Origin: VRUE01 sp963796705 | GTDB taxonomy: Bacteria > Actinomycetota > Thermoleophilia > Solirubrobacterales > 70-9 | Assembly: GCA_963796705.1 (NCBI GenBank) | Contig: CAWCMK010000004.1 | Coordinates: 930,001-994,000, forward strand | Direction: 5' to 3' | Length of the DNA: 64,000 nt | Part shown: one piece after another, positions 44,156 to 54,149 of the stretch | How the letters are laid out: every line of letters starts with the position of its first letter | How positions within the stretch are numbered: position 1 is the first letter of the stretch | Program-made: the position numbers and the translations under genes | The notes under the pieces: generated by a model | The model's database searches: none | What the model was told of the DNA's origin: nothing | What the model saw: the letters and a program-made list of their open reading frames with translations, nothing else

Positions 44156-45145
44156 GTGCCGGACACCGACACGCACCCTCTGCCCCAGGCCTCCGTCTCT
44201 GACCCTTCCGACGTGGCGATGTGCGCCCGTGCCCGCGAGCGCTACACCGCCGACCGCCGGAGCCGCTGGCGCCGGCGGCGCAAACGCCACGCCCAGCTGC
44301 CGAACCTGATCATCATCGGCGGGCTCAAGTGCGGGACGACCAGCATCCATCACTACCTCGGCCTGCACCCGGAAATCCAGATGTCGAAGCCGAAGGAGCT
44401 GAACTTCTTCGTCGAGGAGCTCAACTGGGACCTGGGACTGGACTGGTATGCGAGCCGCTTCGACGAGCGCTTCGAGGTTCGTGGCGAGTCCTCGCCTCAC
44501 TACACGAACCTGCCTCGCTTCGGCGGCGTCGCGCCCCGCATCCGCGAGCACTGCCCCGACGCGCGGCTGATCTACATGGTCCGCGACCCAATCAAGCGGA
44601 TCCTCTCCCACTGGGTGCACGCCACCGGCGCGGGCTATGAGACCGGCGAGCTCGTCGAAGTCCTCTCGCGGCCCGAGACCCAGTACATGAACCGCTCCAA
44701 GTTCTGGATGCAGCTGCAGCCCTACCTGGGCCTCTTCGACCGTGAGCAGATCGAGGTCATCACCCAGGAGGAGCTGCACACCGAACGCGAGGCGACGATG
44801 CGCAAGGCCTTCGCCTTCGTCGGCGTCAAGGAGGGCTTCACCTCCGAGCAGTTCGACCGCGAGTGGGAGAAGTCGAGTGCCAAGCAGGACGACAAATACC
44901 AGCTGATGGAGAAGCTCATAAAGCTGCCCGGATTCCGCTCCTTCGATCGAAACTTCGATCGGCTGCCCGAGCGGATGCGCTGGATGGTCGAGAAGGTCGT
45001 CCACAATCCCGAGAAGCCCTCGGCTCAGAAGCCGACGCTCCCCGAGGAGCTCCTCGAGACGATCCGGGGGCGCTTCGGCGAGGACGTCAGCGCCCTGCAG
45101 GATTTCGCGGGCCGCGAGTTCGCCGGCTGGCACGAATACTGCTGA
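44156..45145 (+). CDS. Sulfotransferase
   Basis: 329 residues. The PAPS-binding loop GGLKCGTTSIHHYLGLHPE and the 3'-phosphate motif YMVRDPIKRILSHWVHA are clear. It transfers sulfate from PAPS to an alcohol or amine, probably a lipid or sugar. A strongly basic stretch (RRSRWRRRRKRH) precedes the domain. The start is uncertain: GTG 44156 fits the promoter, while ATG 44219 would give 308 residues and lies just before the basic segment. Neither has a ribosome site. Confidence 0.85.
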   Translation: MPDTDTHPLPQASVSDPSDVAMCARARERYTADRRSRWRRRRKRHAQLPNLIIIGGLKCGTTSIHHYLGLHPEIQMSKPKELNFFVEELNWDLGLDWYASRFDERFEVRGESSPHYTNLPRFGGVAPRIREHCPDARLIYMVRDPIKRILSHWVHATGAGYETGELVEVLSRPETQYMNRSKFWMQLQPYLGLFDREQIEVITQEELHTEREATMRKAFAFVGVKEGFTSEQFDREWEKSSAKQDDKYQLMEKLIKLPGFRSFDRNFDRLPERMRWMVEKVVHNPEKPSAQKPTLPEELLETIRGRFGEDVSALQDFAGREFAGWHEYC

Positions 45146-45159
45146 GCTCGCGACGCCAC

Positions 45160-45165
45160 TAGGCT
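45160..45165 (+). promoter_or_regulatory. -10-like TAGGCT, leaderless start of RibD-like gene
   Basis: TAGGCT ends seven bases before GTG 45173. GGGG runs into the codon itself, so a ribosome site is unlikely. Confidence 0.4.
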
Positions 45166-45172
45166 GCAGGGG

Positions 45173-45859
45173 GTGCGGCGCCTGCACCCCGACCCCAGCC
45201 CGGTCACGGTCGAAGAGCAGCTCGGCTCCTATGAGCCGCGCGCCCTCGCCGGCGAACAGCGCCCGGTCGTGGCGGTGAACTTCGCCACGACCCTCGACGG
45301 CCGCGCGACGATCTCCGGGGTCTCGGGCCCGATCGGCTCAGCGGCTGACACCGCGATGCTCGTCGGTTTGCGGAAGCGATTCGACGCCGTGATGATCGGC
45401 GCGGGGACGATGCGGGCCGAGCGCTACGGGGCGCTTCCCGGTGGGAGGCTGATGGTGATCATCAGCGGGCGCCTCGACCTGCCCTGGGACGCGCCTCTGT
45501 TCGCCGAGGAGCGCAGTCGGGTGGTGATCTTCACCTCCTCAGAGGCCGAGCCGCCGCAGCTCGCGGCGCAGCTGGAGCTGATCCGACACGAGGGCTCGGT
45601 GGACCTCGCCGCGGCGCTCGGCCATCTGCGGCGCGAGCACCGGGTCCGTGCACTTCTCAACGAGGGCGGGCCGCGCCTGCACGGTCAGCTGCAGGCGGCG
45701 GGACTGGTCGACGAGCTATTCCTGACGTTTGCCCCGAAGCTGGCGGGCGGCGTTGCCCCCCAGATCCTCGAGGGCGAGCTGCCCGGGGTCGCCGAGCTGG
45801 AGCTCTGTTGGCTGCTGGAGGAGGACGGCGAACTCTTCACGCGCTACCGGCGCCGCTGA
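45173..45859 (+). CDS. RibD C-terminal-like pyrimidine reductase family protein
   Basis: 228 residues. Signature: VAVNFATTLDGRATISG, then AMLVGLRKRFDAVMIGAGT and NEGGPRLHGQLQAAGLVDELFL. This is the dihydrofolate-reductase-like fold of the RibD reductase domain, without the deaminase. Members reduce a ribityl pyrimidine in riboflavin synthesis or act on unknown substrates. No other rib gene is nearby, so I do not assign ribD. Confidence 0.87.
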   Translation: MRRLHPDPSPVTVEEQLGSYEPRALAGEQRPVVAVNFATTLDGRATISGVSGPIGSAADTAMLVGLRKRFDAVMIGAGTMRAERYGALPGGRLMVIISGRLDLPWDAPLFAEERSRVVIFTSSEAEPPQLAAQLELIRHEGSVDLAAALGHLRREHRVRALLNEGGPRLHGQLQAAGLVDELFLTFAPKLAGGVAPQILEGELPGVAELELCWLLEEDGELFTRYRRR

Positions 45860-45899
45860 GCTAGCTTTCCGACCACCGGACCCGAGGAGAGGAACCACG

Positions 45900-47162
45900 G
45901 TGGATTTCAAGCCAAGCCCCCAGGTGGAGACCCTGCGCGAGCAGATTCTCGACTTCATGGATGAGCAGATCTACCCGCAGGAGCGGGAGATCATGGCGGC
46001 GCTCGACGCCGAGGTCGCCGCCGGCGTCCCCTACCCGGCGATCCTCGTCGAGATCCGCGAGCGGGCCAGGTCCGAGGGGCTCTGGAACCTATTCATGCCC
46101 GACGAACGCTACGGCCCGGGCCTCACAAACTGGGAGTACGGGCTGCTCTGCGAGGAGATGGGGCGCAGTCCGGCGGCGGCGCCGATGGCCTTCAACTGCT
46201 CGGCGCCCGACACCGGCAACATGGAGATCCTCGCCGAGCACGGAACCGACGAGCAGAGACAGCGCTGGCTCGAGCCGCTGCTCGAGGGGAAGATCCGCTC
46301 CTGCTTTTCGATGACCGAGCCCGAGGTCTCGGGCTCAGACCCGACCCTGCTGCGGGCGCGGGCGGTGCGCGACGGTGAGGAGTGGGTGATCGACGGCCAC
46401 AAGTGGTTCACCTCCGGCGCCGTCGGCGCCGATCTGGCGATCGCGATGGTGATCACCGACCCCGACGCCCATCCCTACGCGCGCGCCTCGATGATCTGCG
46501 TGCCGACCGACACGCCCGGCTTTAACCTGGTTCGGCCGATCCCGGTCATGGGCCACGACCGGGGCCCCGGCCACTGCGAGATCAGATACGAAGAATGCCG
46601 GGTCCCGGCCGCCAACCTGCTCGGCGAAGCGGGTACGGGCTTTGCGGTCGCTCAGGACCGGCTCGGGCCGGGGCGCATCCACCACTGCATGCGGGCCATC
46701 GGGACCGCGGAGCGAGCTCTCGAGATGATGTGCCGCCGCGCCAACGAGCGGGTCGCATTCGGCGGCCCGCTGGGCGAGAAGCAGTTCGTCCAGGAGGCGA
46801 TAGCCGCCTCGCGGATGGAGATCGACCAAGCCCGCCTGCTGACGATGTATGCGGCCTGGAAGATGGACACCGAGGGCAAGCGGGCGGCCCGCCAGGCGAT
46901 CTCGGCGATCAAGGTCATCGCCGCCAACATGGTGATGGATGTGCTCGACCGCGCAATCCAGGTTCATGGCAGCCTCGGGATGACCGACGACACGCCGCTG
47001 GCCGCTCTCTGGCGCTTCAGCCGCATGCTGCGCCTCGCGGATGGGCCCGACGAGGTCCACAAGATGGTCCTTGCCCGCCGCGAGCTGAACCGCTGGGCGA
47101 AACGAGCCGAGGCCGAGGAGAGCGGCGAGCTCACCTCCAGGCACGCCCCGCGGCCGATCTAG
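45900..47162 (+). CDS. Acyl-CoA dehydrogenase
   Basis: 420 residues from GTG 45900, with GAGGAGAGG upstream. FAD-dependent enzyme for acyl-CoA. Motifs: FSMTEPEVSGSDPTLLRARA, the WFTSGAVGADLAIAMV strand, LGPGRIHHCMRAIG, QVHGSLGMTDDTPLA with catalytic-loop surroundings, and LADGPDEVHKMVLARREL. It resembles the branched or polycyclic-substrate ACAD group (ACAD10/11-like). The APH-family gene at 47925 is often paired with such dehydrogenases. Confidence 0.93.
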   Translation: MDFKPSPQVETLREQILDFMDEQIYPQEREIMAALDAEVAAGVPYPAILVEIRERARSEGLWNLFMPDERYGPGLTNWEYGLLCEEMGRSPAAAPMAFNCSAPDTGNMEILAEHGTDEQRQRWLEPLLEGKIRSCFSMTEPEVSGSDPTLLRARAVRDGEEWVIDGHKWFTSGAVGADLAIAMVITDPDAHPYARASMICVPTDTPGFNLVRPIPVMGHDRGPGHCEIRYEECRVPAANLLGEAGTGFAVAQDRLGPGRIHHCMRAIGTAERALEMMCRRANERVAFGGPLGEKQFVQEAIAASRMEIDQARLLTMYAAWKMDTEGKRAARQAISAIKVIAANMVMDVLDRAIQVHGSLGMTDDTPLAALWRFSRMLRLADGPDEVHKMVLARRELNRWAKRAEAEESGELTSRHAPRPI

Positions 47163-47183
47163 GCCACCGCTGTTTCGAATCGG

Positions 47184-47912
47184 CTAGCGGGTCGCGACCA
47201 CGTCCACGGCGCCCGAGGCGGCGGTGACTCCGCTGCCGCCTCCTTCGCATTTCGCCGCGGCGACCAGCGAGACGGACCGACTCGTCGGCACGCCCGGCTC
47301 GAACAGCATCTGGCGCGGGCCGGGTTGCAGTTCGATCGTCGCGTTGAGGGCGCCAGGCCCCTGATCGGTGAGGCTTCCGGCCGCGACGATCTTGTCTTCT
47401 TCTTCGCTCGGTTTGGTCGGGTCCTTCGCGCCGACCAGCACGTAGGCAGAGATAACGCGCGGCACACTGCATTTGGCGGGGATGCTCACCTTCAGCTCGC
47501 CCGCGAAGCTGTCGAGCTCGTCGGCTGCCTGCGTGTAGGTCGAACCGGTCAGGGGATAGATCTGGGGTTCGGTCTGCAGCGCCAGCGTGGCGGCGCTCCG
47601 CAGCCGGGCCGAGACCCGCGAGAAGGGGACCTCGCCGAGGTCGATCTTTTCAGTGTTGACCGCCCCGTTGGCGAGCTTTTCCGTCGTCACCGCTCCTTCC
47701 TTCAGCTTCTCGGAGGAGACCGCGATGCGCTTGATCTTGCGGGTGGTCACCGCGCTGGCCTTGATTTTCGCCGTCGTCACGGCGCCCGCCTTGAGCTGTG
47801 GGGCGCCGACGCTTCTGCGCGTCAGGAAGCGGTGCGCGGCGTAGGCGGCGCCCCCGGTCAAAACCAGGAACAGCGCCAGGGTCGAGACGACGTTGGCGTA
47901 GGTCAACCGCAT
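47184..47912 (-). CDS. Secreted repeat protein with decapeptide stalk
   Basis: 242 residues. The start MRLTYANVVSTLALFLVLTG has a signal peptide or anchor helix ending AYAAH. Six 10-residue repeats follow (residues 35-94; VTTAKIKASA, VTTRKIKRIA, VTTEKLANGA), which probably form a beta-helical stalk. The C-terminal domain (about 100-242) is beta-rich with two Cys. Surface or cell-envelope location is likely, with function unknown. It has its own -10-like box six bases before ATG. Confidence 0.72.
   Translation of the reverse strand: MRLTYANVVSTLALFLVLTGGAAYAAHRFLTRRSVGAPQLKAGAVTTAKIKASAVTTRKIKRIAVSSEKLKEGAVTTEKLANGAVNTEKIDLGEVPFSRVSARLRSAATLALQTEPQIYPLTGSTYTQAADELDSFAGELKVSIPAKCSVPRVISAYVLVGAKDPTKPSEEEDKIVAAGSLTDQGPGALNATIELQPGPRQMLFEPGVPTSRSVSLVAAAKCEGGGSGVTAASGAVDVVATR
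47631..47810 (-). repeat. Six in-frame 30-base repeats coding decapeptides
   Basis: Each unit codes V-x-T/S-x-K-I/L-x-x-x-A. Divergence at DNA level is moderate, showing the repeat is old or selected at protein level. Confidence 0.7.
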
Positions 47913-47918
47913 CAGCTG

Positions 47919-47924
47919 AAGCTA
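47919..47924 (-). promoter_or_regulatory. -10-like TAGCTT, leaderless start of secreted repeat protein gene
   Basis: TAGCTT ends six bases before ATG 47912 and fits entirely in the 12-base gap after the kinase gene. The secreted gene can therefore be transcribed on its own. Confidence 0.4.
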
Positions 47925-48965
47925 TCAACCCGACGCGGCAGCGTTTGCTGCGTTGGCCAGGTTCTCGACCACCCGGGCGAAGTGCTCGACACCGGGGTCA
48001 ACCTTGCCGTACTGGCCAGCCGAGTAGCGCGCGAAAACCCCCTCGAGGATGATCGCCAGCTTCCAGTAGCCGAGCGCCACATAGAAGTCGAGTTCGGAGA
48101 GGTCGCGGCCGGAGCGCTCCGCGTAGCGCCGCGCCAGCTCCTTGCGACCGGGGAACCCCGGTGCCAGGTTCGCGGGCTGCCCCAGCGAGGTGGCCTCATC
48201 GCCCGAATCGGGCCAGTAGACCATCAGCAGGCCGACGTCGGCGAGCGGGTCCCCGAGCGTGCAGAGCTCCCAATCGACGACCGCCGCGACCTCACCCTCG
48301 GGGGTAAGGATCATGTTGTCGAGTCGGTAGTCGCCATGGACGATGCTCGCCGCCCCCTGCTCCGGGATGCGCGCGGCGAGCCGCGCATGGACCTCCTCGA
48401 CAACCGGCAGCTCGCGGGTCTTCGATTTCTCCCACTGTCCCCGCCAACGATGCAGCTGTCGCGCGACGTAGTCCTCCTTGCGCCCGAGATCACCGAGGCC
48501 GACCGCGTCGGGATCAACGTCGTGGATCTCGACCAGCGTGTCCGCGACCCGCTCCCCGATAGCTCGGCGCTCGGCGCGGTCGGGGAAGAGCTCGGCCTCG
48601 GCGAGTCCGCGCAGGACCGGCCCCTCGACGAACTCCATCACGTAGAAGGGGGCTTCGTTGACGCTCTCGTCCTCGCAGAGGCCGACCACCGGTGCGACGG
48701 GGACGGGGGTGTCGGCCAGCGCCGAGACGACCCGGTGCTCGCGCCACATATCGTGGGCCGAGCCGAGGCGCCTGCCGAGCGGCGGGCGCCGCAAGGCCCA
48801 GCGCCCCGCGGCCGAGTCGGTGACGCAGTAGGTGAGATTCGAGTGCCCACCCGAGATCCGCTGATATGAGAGCGGTGGCTCGACGCCGGTCACATTCGCC
48901 GCGAACCAGGCCTCGATGGCGGCGCCGTCGATCCCGTCCGGGGTGCCTGTAGCCTCATCGCTCAT
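47925..48965 (-). CDS. Aminoglycoside-phosphotransferase-family kinase (ACAD10-like)
   Basis: 346 residues. The kinase-like fold shows ISGGHSNLTYCVTDSAAGRW (nucleotide loop), catalytic VHGDYRLDNMILTPEGEV and DFG-equivalent VVDWELCTLGDPLADVGLLM. This branch is related to ACAD10/11 kinase domains, which phosphorylate hydroxyacyl chains ahead of an acyl-CoA dehydrogenase. The dehydrogenase at 45900 supports that context. It does not indicate antibiotic resistance. ATG 48965 follows TATGCT by nine bases. Confidence 0.87.
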   Translation of the reverse strand: MSDEATGTPDGIDGAAIEAWFAANVTGVEPPLSYQRISGGHSNLTYCVTDSAAGRWALRRPPLGRRLGSAHDMWREHRVVSALADTPVPVAPVVGLCEDESVNEAPFYVMEFVEGPVLRGLAEAELFPDRAERRAIGERVADTLVEIHDVDPDAVGLGDLGRKEDYVARQLHRWRGQWEKSKTRELPVVEEVHARLAARIPEQGAASIVHGDYRLDNMILTPEGEVAAVVDWELCTLGDPLADVGLLMVYWPDSGDEATSLGQPANLAPGFPGRKELARRYAERSGRDLSELDFYVALGYWKLAIILEGVFARYSAGQYGKVDPGVEHFARVVENLANAANAAASG

Positions 48966-50205
48966 AGCCGCCCAAGCATATGCACGAGTACGCAGGGGGC
49001 GTGTCAGCCCTTCTCTGGCCAACCGGCTCACCATCGGCTTTGCGATTGCCTTCGCCGTGCTCACCGGCCTCGCGGTGATCGGCGTTGCCCGCTTCCTGCA
49101 GCAGCGCCAGGACTACGAGGACGCGACGGCGCGCTCCTATCAGGCGGAGATCGCTGCCCGCAACCGGCTCGCGAAGGGAGAGGAACCCGCAGCCGCAAGG
49201 GCCAAGATCATCGCCGAACAGAGCCACCGCCGGGAACTGCGCGACGAGATCGAAAGTCAGACCCGCGAGACGGCGCTGCTGGTTGGCGCCGGGCTGATCG
49301 CCGGGCTGACCGGCGCCGCGATACTTTTCAGCGGCCTGATCGCCTCGATGCGCCGGCCGTTGGAGGAGCTGGTCGACGCCTCGGGCCGACTCGCCTCCGG
49401 GGACCTGGCCGCACGGGTGCGGGTCGGCGGGCTCTCGGAGACGGCCGCGCTCGGCGCCGCGTTCAACGAGATGGCGGACGAACTGCAGCGCCAGTCCGGG
49501 GAGCGGGACCGGCTGGACCGACTCAAAGACGAGTTCGTCCTCACCGCATCGCACGAGCTGCGCAGCCCGTTGACCTCCGTGCAGGGCTTCGCCGAGCTGT
49601 TGATGCTCGAGCGCGATCGGCTCACACCCAAGCAGGCCGAAACCGTCGAGATCATCATCGATAACACGCGTCACCTCGTGCGCCTGCTCAATGACCTCCT
49701 CGACCTGGCGCGCAGCGACGCCGGCCGCCTGACGATCAAGCCGGCCCCGACCAACGCCGCCGGGCTGATCGAGGACGCGGTGCGGACGATGCGCGGCCAG
49801 ACCGAGGCCGCGGGGCAGTCGGTCAACCAGGAGATCGAACAGGGCCTGCCCCCCCTGTTTGTGGATCCTGATCGAATACGCCAAGTTCTGGTGAATCTGC
49901 TTACCAATGCGCATGACTACTGTCCCGAACGAGCGTCGATTGCGGTGTCGGCGAGGCGCCGGGATGCCGAAGTCGTGATCAGCGTGAAGGACGACGGCCC
50001 CGGCATCCCCGCTGAGCAACTCGAGCACATCTTCGAGCGCTTCACCCGGGGCGACGCCGGCCTGACCCAGCGGGTCGGCGGCACGGGCCTCGGCCTGGCG
50101 ATCTCCAAATCGCTGGTTGAGCTGCACGGCGGCGCGATCGAAGCCGAGTCGAGCGAGGGTCGGGGTTCGACCTTCCGGGTGCGCCTCCCCCTGGGGGCAG
50201 CCTGA
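48943..50205 (+). CDS. Sensor histidine kinase with HAMP domain
   Basis: 420 residues. Two membrane helices (about 26-48 and 117-140) bracket a small helical outer domain. A HAMP segment follows (SMRRPLEELVDASGRLASGD), then the phosphoacceptor box ASHELRSPLTSVQGF, N-box NLLTNAHDYCPE, G1 DDGPGIP, and G2 GGTGLGLAISKSLVELHGG. GTG 48943 is the only nearby usable start and overlaps the divergent kinase gene by 23 bases, so the start is uncertain. It is coupled to the receiver gene that follows. Confidence 0.92.
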   Translation: MPVASSLIAAQAYARVRRGRVSPSLANRLTIGFAIAFAVLTGLAVIGVARFLQQRQDYEDATARSYQAEIAARNRLAKGEEPAAARAKIIAEQSHRRELRDEIESQTRETALLVGAGLIAGLTGAAILFSGLIASMRRPLEELVDASGRLASGDLAARVRVGGLSETAALGAAFNEMADELQRQSGERDRLDRLKDEFVLTASHELRSPLTSVQGFAELLMLERDRLTPKQAETVEIIIDNTRHLVRLLNDLLDLARSDAGRLTIKPAPTNAAGLIEDAVRTMRGQTEAAGQSVNQEIEQGLPPLFVDPDRIRQVLVNLLTNAHDYCPERASIAVSARRRDAEVVISVKDDGPGIPAEQLEHIFERFTRGDAGLTQRVGGTGLGLAISKSLVELHGGAIEAESSEGRGSTFRVRLPLGAA

Positions 50206-50564
50206 TGGCCCGGCTGTTGGTCGCCGATGACTCCGAGACGATCCTGCTGCTCCTGCGCACGCGCTTGGAGATGGAGGGACACGAGGTGCAGACGGCCGCC
50301 GACGGCCAGGAGGTGCTGGACGCCTTCCATGCGGCAGCCGCGGACGAGCTGCCAGACCTGCTCCTGATCGACGCGATGATGCCTCGTATTTCCGGGATCG
50401 ATGCCCTGCGCGAGCTGCGCGCCGAGGGTGTCGATATCCCGGCGCTGATCGTCAGCGCCCACCAGGACGCCGGTGACGCCGAGCTCGACGTGAGCGGCTA
50501 CGTCGCCAAGCCGATCGACTTCGAGCAGCTCTTCGTTGAGATCGCCGGCCTGACGGCGCGCTAG
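50205..50564 (+). CDS. Single-domain response regulator
   Basis: 119 residues, receiver only: LVADDSET acidic pocket, phosphoacceptor in LLIDAMMPRISG, VSAHQD, and conserved Lys in GYVAKPIDFEQLF. It has no output domain, so it probably signals through protein contact (CheY-like) or a phosphorelay. It shares one base with the kinase stop (TGATG), indicating a cognate pair. Confidence 0.92.
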   Translation: MARLLVADDSETILLLLRTRLEMEGHEVQTAADGQEVLDAFHAAAADELPDLLLIDAMMPRISGIDALRELRAEGVDIPALIVSAHQDAGDAELDVSGYVAKPIDFEQLFVEIAGLTAR

Positions 50565-50602
50565 TTCCTCCGGCCCGCCGAGTCAGATGCTGATCGACGA
50601 TC

Positions 50603-50629
50603 GGGGCCTGCGGGCCGGGGCCCGGCCCC
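50603..50629. terminator. GC-rich hairpin between convergent genes
   Basis: GGGGC..GGGCC pairs with GGCCC..GCCCC with a small bulge, in the 138-base gap between the receiver gene and the helicase gene. Candidate bidirectional terminator without T-run. Confidence 0.35.
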
Positions 50630-50702
50630 AGTACGGGGACCGTCGCCCCAAACACCCACTCCCACCGAGGCGATCAGCTGCCCCCTGAAACGGGCGTCGC
50701 TC

Positions 50703-52130
50703 TCAGGACTTGGCGATCTCCAGGCGGATTTCCTTGCCCTTCAACTTTGTCCCGTCGAGGAACTCGACGGTCCGCTCGGCCAGCTGGGGGTCGACCTCGA
50801 CAAACGAGAAGCGGTGCAGGACCCGGACCCCGTGGATCGCCTCCTCGGGCAGGACGGCTCCCTCGCGCAGCGCCCAGCGCAGGTCGGCCTCGTCGATGCC
50901 GCTGCGCTGACCGCGATTGACGAAGAGCTTCGTTGCCTCGGCGCTGGCGGGAGCGCCGCTCCCCCCCTCGGCCTTCTCCCGCACCCGTCGCCGAGGCCGC
51001 GGTGCGTGCTCGAGGCGGTCCTCTGGGCTCTCCCACTCGCCGATCGAGGTCTTGACGTCGCGCTCGATGCGATCTATCTCATCCCGCTGGGCCGGGGTCA
51101 CGAGGGTGATCGCCCGACCGGTGCGCCCAACCCGACCGGTGCGGCCAATGCGGTGCACATAGACCTCCGAGGAGGCCGGCACGTCGTAGTTGATGACGTG
51201 GGTGACGTGCTCGATGTCAAGCCCGCGAGCGGCGATGTCGGTAGCCACCAGGAGTCGCACACGGTGGTCCTTGAAGGCGATCATCACCCCGTCGCGAGCT
51301 CCCTGGCTCATATCCCCGTGCAGCGCTTTGACATCGAGCCCCCGATCCTTGAGGGTCTTCTCAAGCCGCGCCGCGCCGATTTTCGTGCGCGTAAAGATGA
51401 TCGCCTGCTCGGGCTGCTCGGTCTTCAGCAGCTCGACCAGCCGGTTCGCCTTCTCCTTCTGGGGAACCTCGACGTAGGCCTGGGCGATCGCGTCGACGGT
51501 CAGCGTCTTCGGCGTGATCCGGATCGTCGTTGGCTCATACATGTAGCCCTGGGCCAGCTGCTTGATCGGCGGCGGCATCGTCGCTGAGAAGAGCGCCGTC
51601 TGGCGCCCGCTGGGGCACATCCGCAGGATCTTCTCGACGTCCTCGATGAAGCCGAGGTCAAGCATCTCATCGGCCTCATCGAGAACGACGTAGCGCGCTG
51701 AGGTGAGGACCAGCGAGTGGCGCGACATCAGGTCCATCATCCGCCCAACGGTGGCGACGACGACGTGGGCCCCCGCCCGCAGCTGCGCCTGCTGGGATTT
51801 GATCGGAGCGCCGCCGAAAACGGCGACGATCTCGACATCGAGGTGCTCGGCATATGCGCGCAGCGCCTGTGTGACCTGGATGCAGAGCTCGCGGGTCGGC
51901 GTGAGGACGATCGCCTGGACCTCCTCGTTGTCGGCATCGAGGTACTGCAGGAGCGGCAACCCGAAGGCCGCGGTCTTGCCGGTGCCGGTCTGCGCCTGGC
52001 CGATCACGTCGTGGCCGGCGAGCAGCTCCGGGATCGCCTGCTCCTGAATCGGCGTCGGCTCCTCAAAACCGAGCTCGTCGAGCGCCTGCTGGATCTCCGC
52101 CGCCAGCCCCAGCTCCCTGAAACCGCCCAT
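50703..52130 (-). CDS. DEAD-box RNA helicase with C-terminal RNA-binding domain
   Basis: 475 residues. Q-motif and motif I (AQTGTGKTAAFGLPLL), PTRELC, DEAD box (VLDEADEMLDLG), SAT, and motif VI (HRIGRTGRVGRTG) are in order. After about residue 400 a DbpA-like RNA-binding domain follows (GIDEADLRWALREG, RFSFVEVDPQLAERTVEFL). Suited to ribosome assembly or cold-stress RNA remodelling. It lies 19 bases after a quinone oxidoreductase gene on the same strand. Confidence 0.95.
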   Translation of the reverse strand: MGGFRELGLAAEIQQALDELGFEEPTPIQEQAIPELLAGHDVIGQAQTGTGKTAAFGLPLLQYLDADNEEVQAIVLTPTRELCIQVTQALRAYAEHLDVEIVAVFGGAPIKSQQAQLRAGAHVVVATVGRMMDLMSRHSLVLTSARYVVLDEADEMLDLGFIEDVEKILRMCPSGRQTALFSATMPPPIKQLAQGYMYEPTTIRITPKTLTVDAIAQAYVEVPQKEKANRLVELLKTEQPEQAIIFTRTKIGAARLEKTLKDRGLDVKALHGDMSQGARDGVMIAFKDHRVRLLVATDIAARGLDIEHVTHVINYDVPASSEVYVHRIGRTGRVGRTGRAITLVTPAQRDEIDRIERDVKTSIGEWESPEDRLEHAPRPRRRVREKAEGGSGAPASAEATKLFVNRGQRSGIDEADLRWALREGAVLPEEAIHGVRVLHRFSFVEVDPQLAERTVEFLDGTKLKGKEIRLEIAKS

Positions 52131-52149
52131 CAGCGACGCCCCCGAGATT

Positions 52150-53100
52150 TCATCGCTTCGGGTCCAGGAGAAGCTTGCCGGTGGTGCTGCGCCCGATCAG
52201 GTCACGGTGGGCGCGCGCCGCCTCAGAGAGGGGGTAGACCCCACCGACGTTCAGCTCGAGTTCCCCCCCGGCGAGAGCCTCAAGCAGCTCGCCGATCATC
52301 GGGGTGAGCTGCTCCCGACGGGCGAGCAGGTGGGCGAGCCAAAAGCCGATCACGGCCTTCGAGCCGCGCAGCAGCGCCGCGGTTGAGACCTGGCGCTGCT
52401 CGCGCGAGGCGATCCCGAAGATGACCATGCGACCGAGCGGCGCCAGAGCCGCGAACTCGGCGTCAAAGGAATCGCCACCGCTCATATGCAGCACCGCGTC
52501 GACCCGTTCGCCCTGGTTGGCCGAACGGATCGCCGCCTCGAGGTCGGGGGCCTGGGAGTCGACCGTCGCGTCCGCCCCGAGGCGCCCGGCCAGCTCGCGC
52601 TTCTCCTCGCTTGAGGCAAGGCCGATCACCCGGGCGCCCGCCCGCTTTGCCAGCTGCACCGCGAGCGAACCGGTACCACCGGCGGCCGCCTCGATGACCA
52701 CGGTCTCGCCGGGCAGAAGTGCGGCGCAGCGGGGCCCGAGGAGCGCCATCGCCGTCAGGCCCTGGAGCAGCAGCGCCGCCGCCCGGTCATCATCGACCCC
52801 GTCGGGGATCGGCACGAGCCAGCTCTCCGGCGCCACAACTCGCTCGGCATAGCCACCCGAGGCGAGGATCGCGGCAACCCGCCGACCGTCGGGCGTGCGG
52901 CCGCTGATCTCGGCCCCCGGGATCAGGGGCAGCCGCTGCTCGGCAAGGTAGTCATTGCGGGTCGCGTGGGTGTCGGCGAAGTTGACGCCCGAGCGGGCGA
53001 CCTCGACCAGAACTTCGCCCTCGCAGGGTTCGGGGTCCGGTAACTCGACGTGGCGCAGCACCTCGGGCCCGCCGAACTCCTCGATCTGAATCGCCTTCAT
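52150..53100 (-). CDS. Zinc-independent quinone oxidoreductase (MDR family)
   Basis: 316 residues. MKAIQIEEFGGPEVLRHVEL is the classic opening. The NADPH site is AAAGGTGSLAVQLAKRAGARVIG, and GVNFADTHATRNDYL is in the catalytic region. There is no Cys-rich structural zinc lobe, which matches QorA-like enzymes that reduce quinones by one or two electrons. It heads a two-gene run with the DEAD-box helicase. Confidence 0.92.
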   Translation of the reverse strand: MKAIQIEEFGGPEVLRHVELPDPEPCEGEVLVEVARSGVNFADTHATRNDYLAEQRLPLIPGAEISGRTPDGRRVAAILASGGYAERVVAPESWLVPIPDGVDDDRAAALLLQGLTAMALLGPRCAALLPGETVVIEAAAGGTGSLAVQLAKRAGARVIGLASSEEKRELAGRLGADATVDSQAPDLEAAIRSANQGERVDAVLHMSGGDSFDAEFAALAPLGRMVIFGIASREQRQVSTAALLRGSKAVIGFWLAHLLARREQLTPMIGELLEALAGGELELNVGGVYPLSEAARAHRDLIGRSTTGKLLLDPKR

Positions 53101-53121
53101 GCGTGGCGGCGATCCTACGGA

Positions 53122-53127
53122 TACTGT
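53122..53127 (+). promoter_or_regulatory. -10-like TACTGT, leaderless start of PfkB kinase gene
   Basis: TACTGT ends seven bases before ATG 53135 in a 34-base divergent gap. The minus-strand TAGGAT here is eleven bases from ATG 53100, less fitting. Confidence 0.4.
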
Positions 53128-53134
53128 TCGGGCC

Positions 53135-54064
<930 letters not shown>

Positions 54065-54149
54065 CCCGCCCGTCACCGGCGCGCAACAGATTGGCAACCC
54101 CGAACTGCGATACTGGGACCTCATCAAGACACCAGTCCGAGGAGGGGTG

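Noticed and set aside
47631..47810. CRISPR-like regular repeats
   Set aside because: The 30-base units are contiguous, in frame and code for a decapeptide repeat. There are no spacers and no cas genes.
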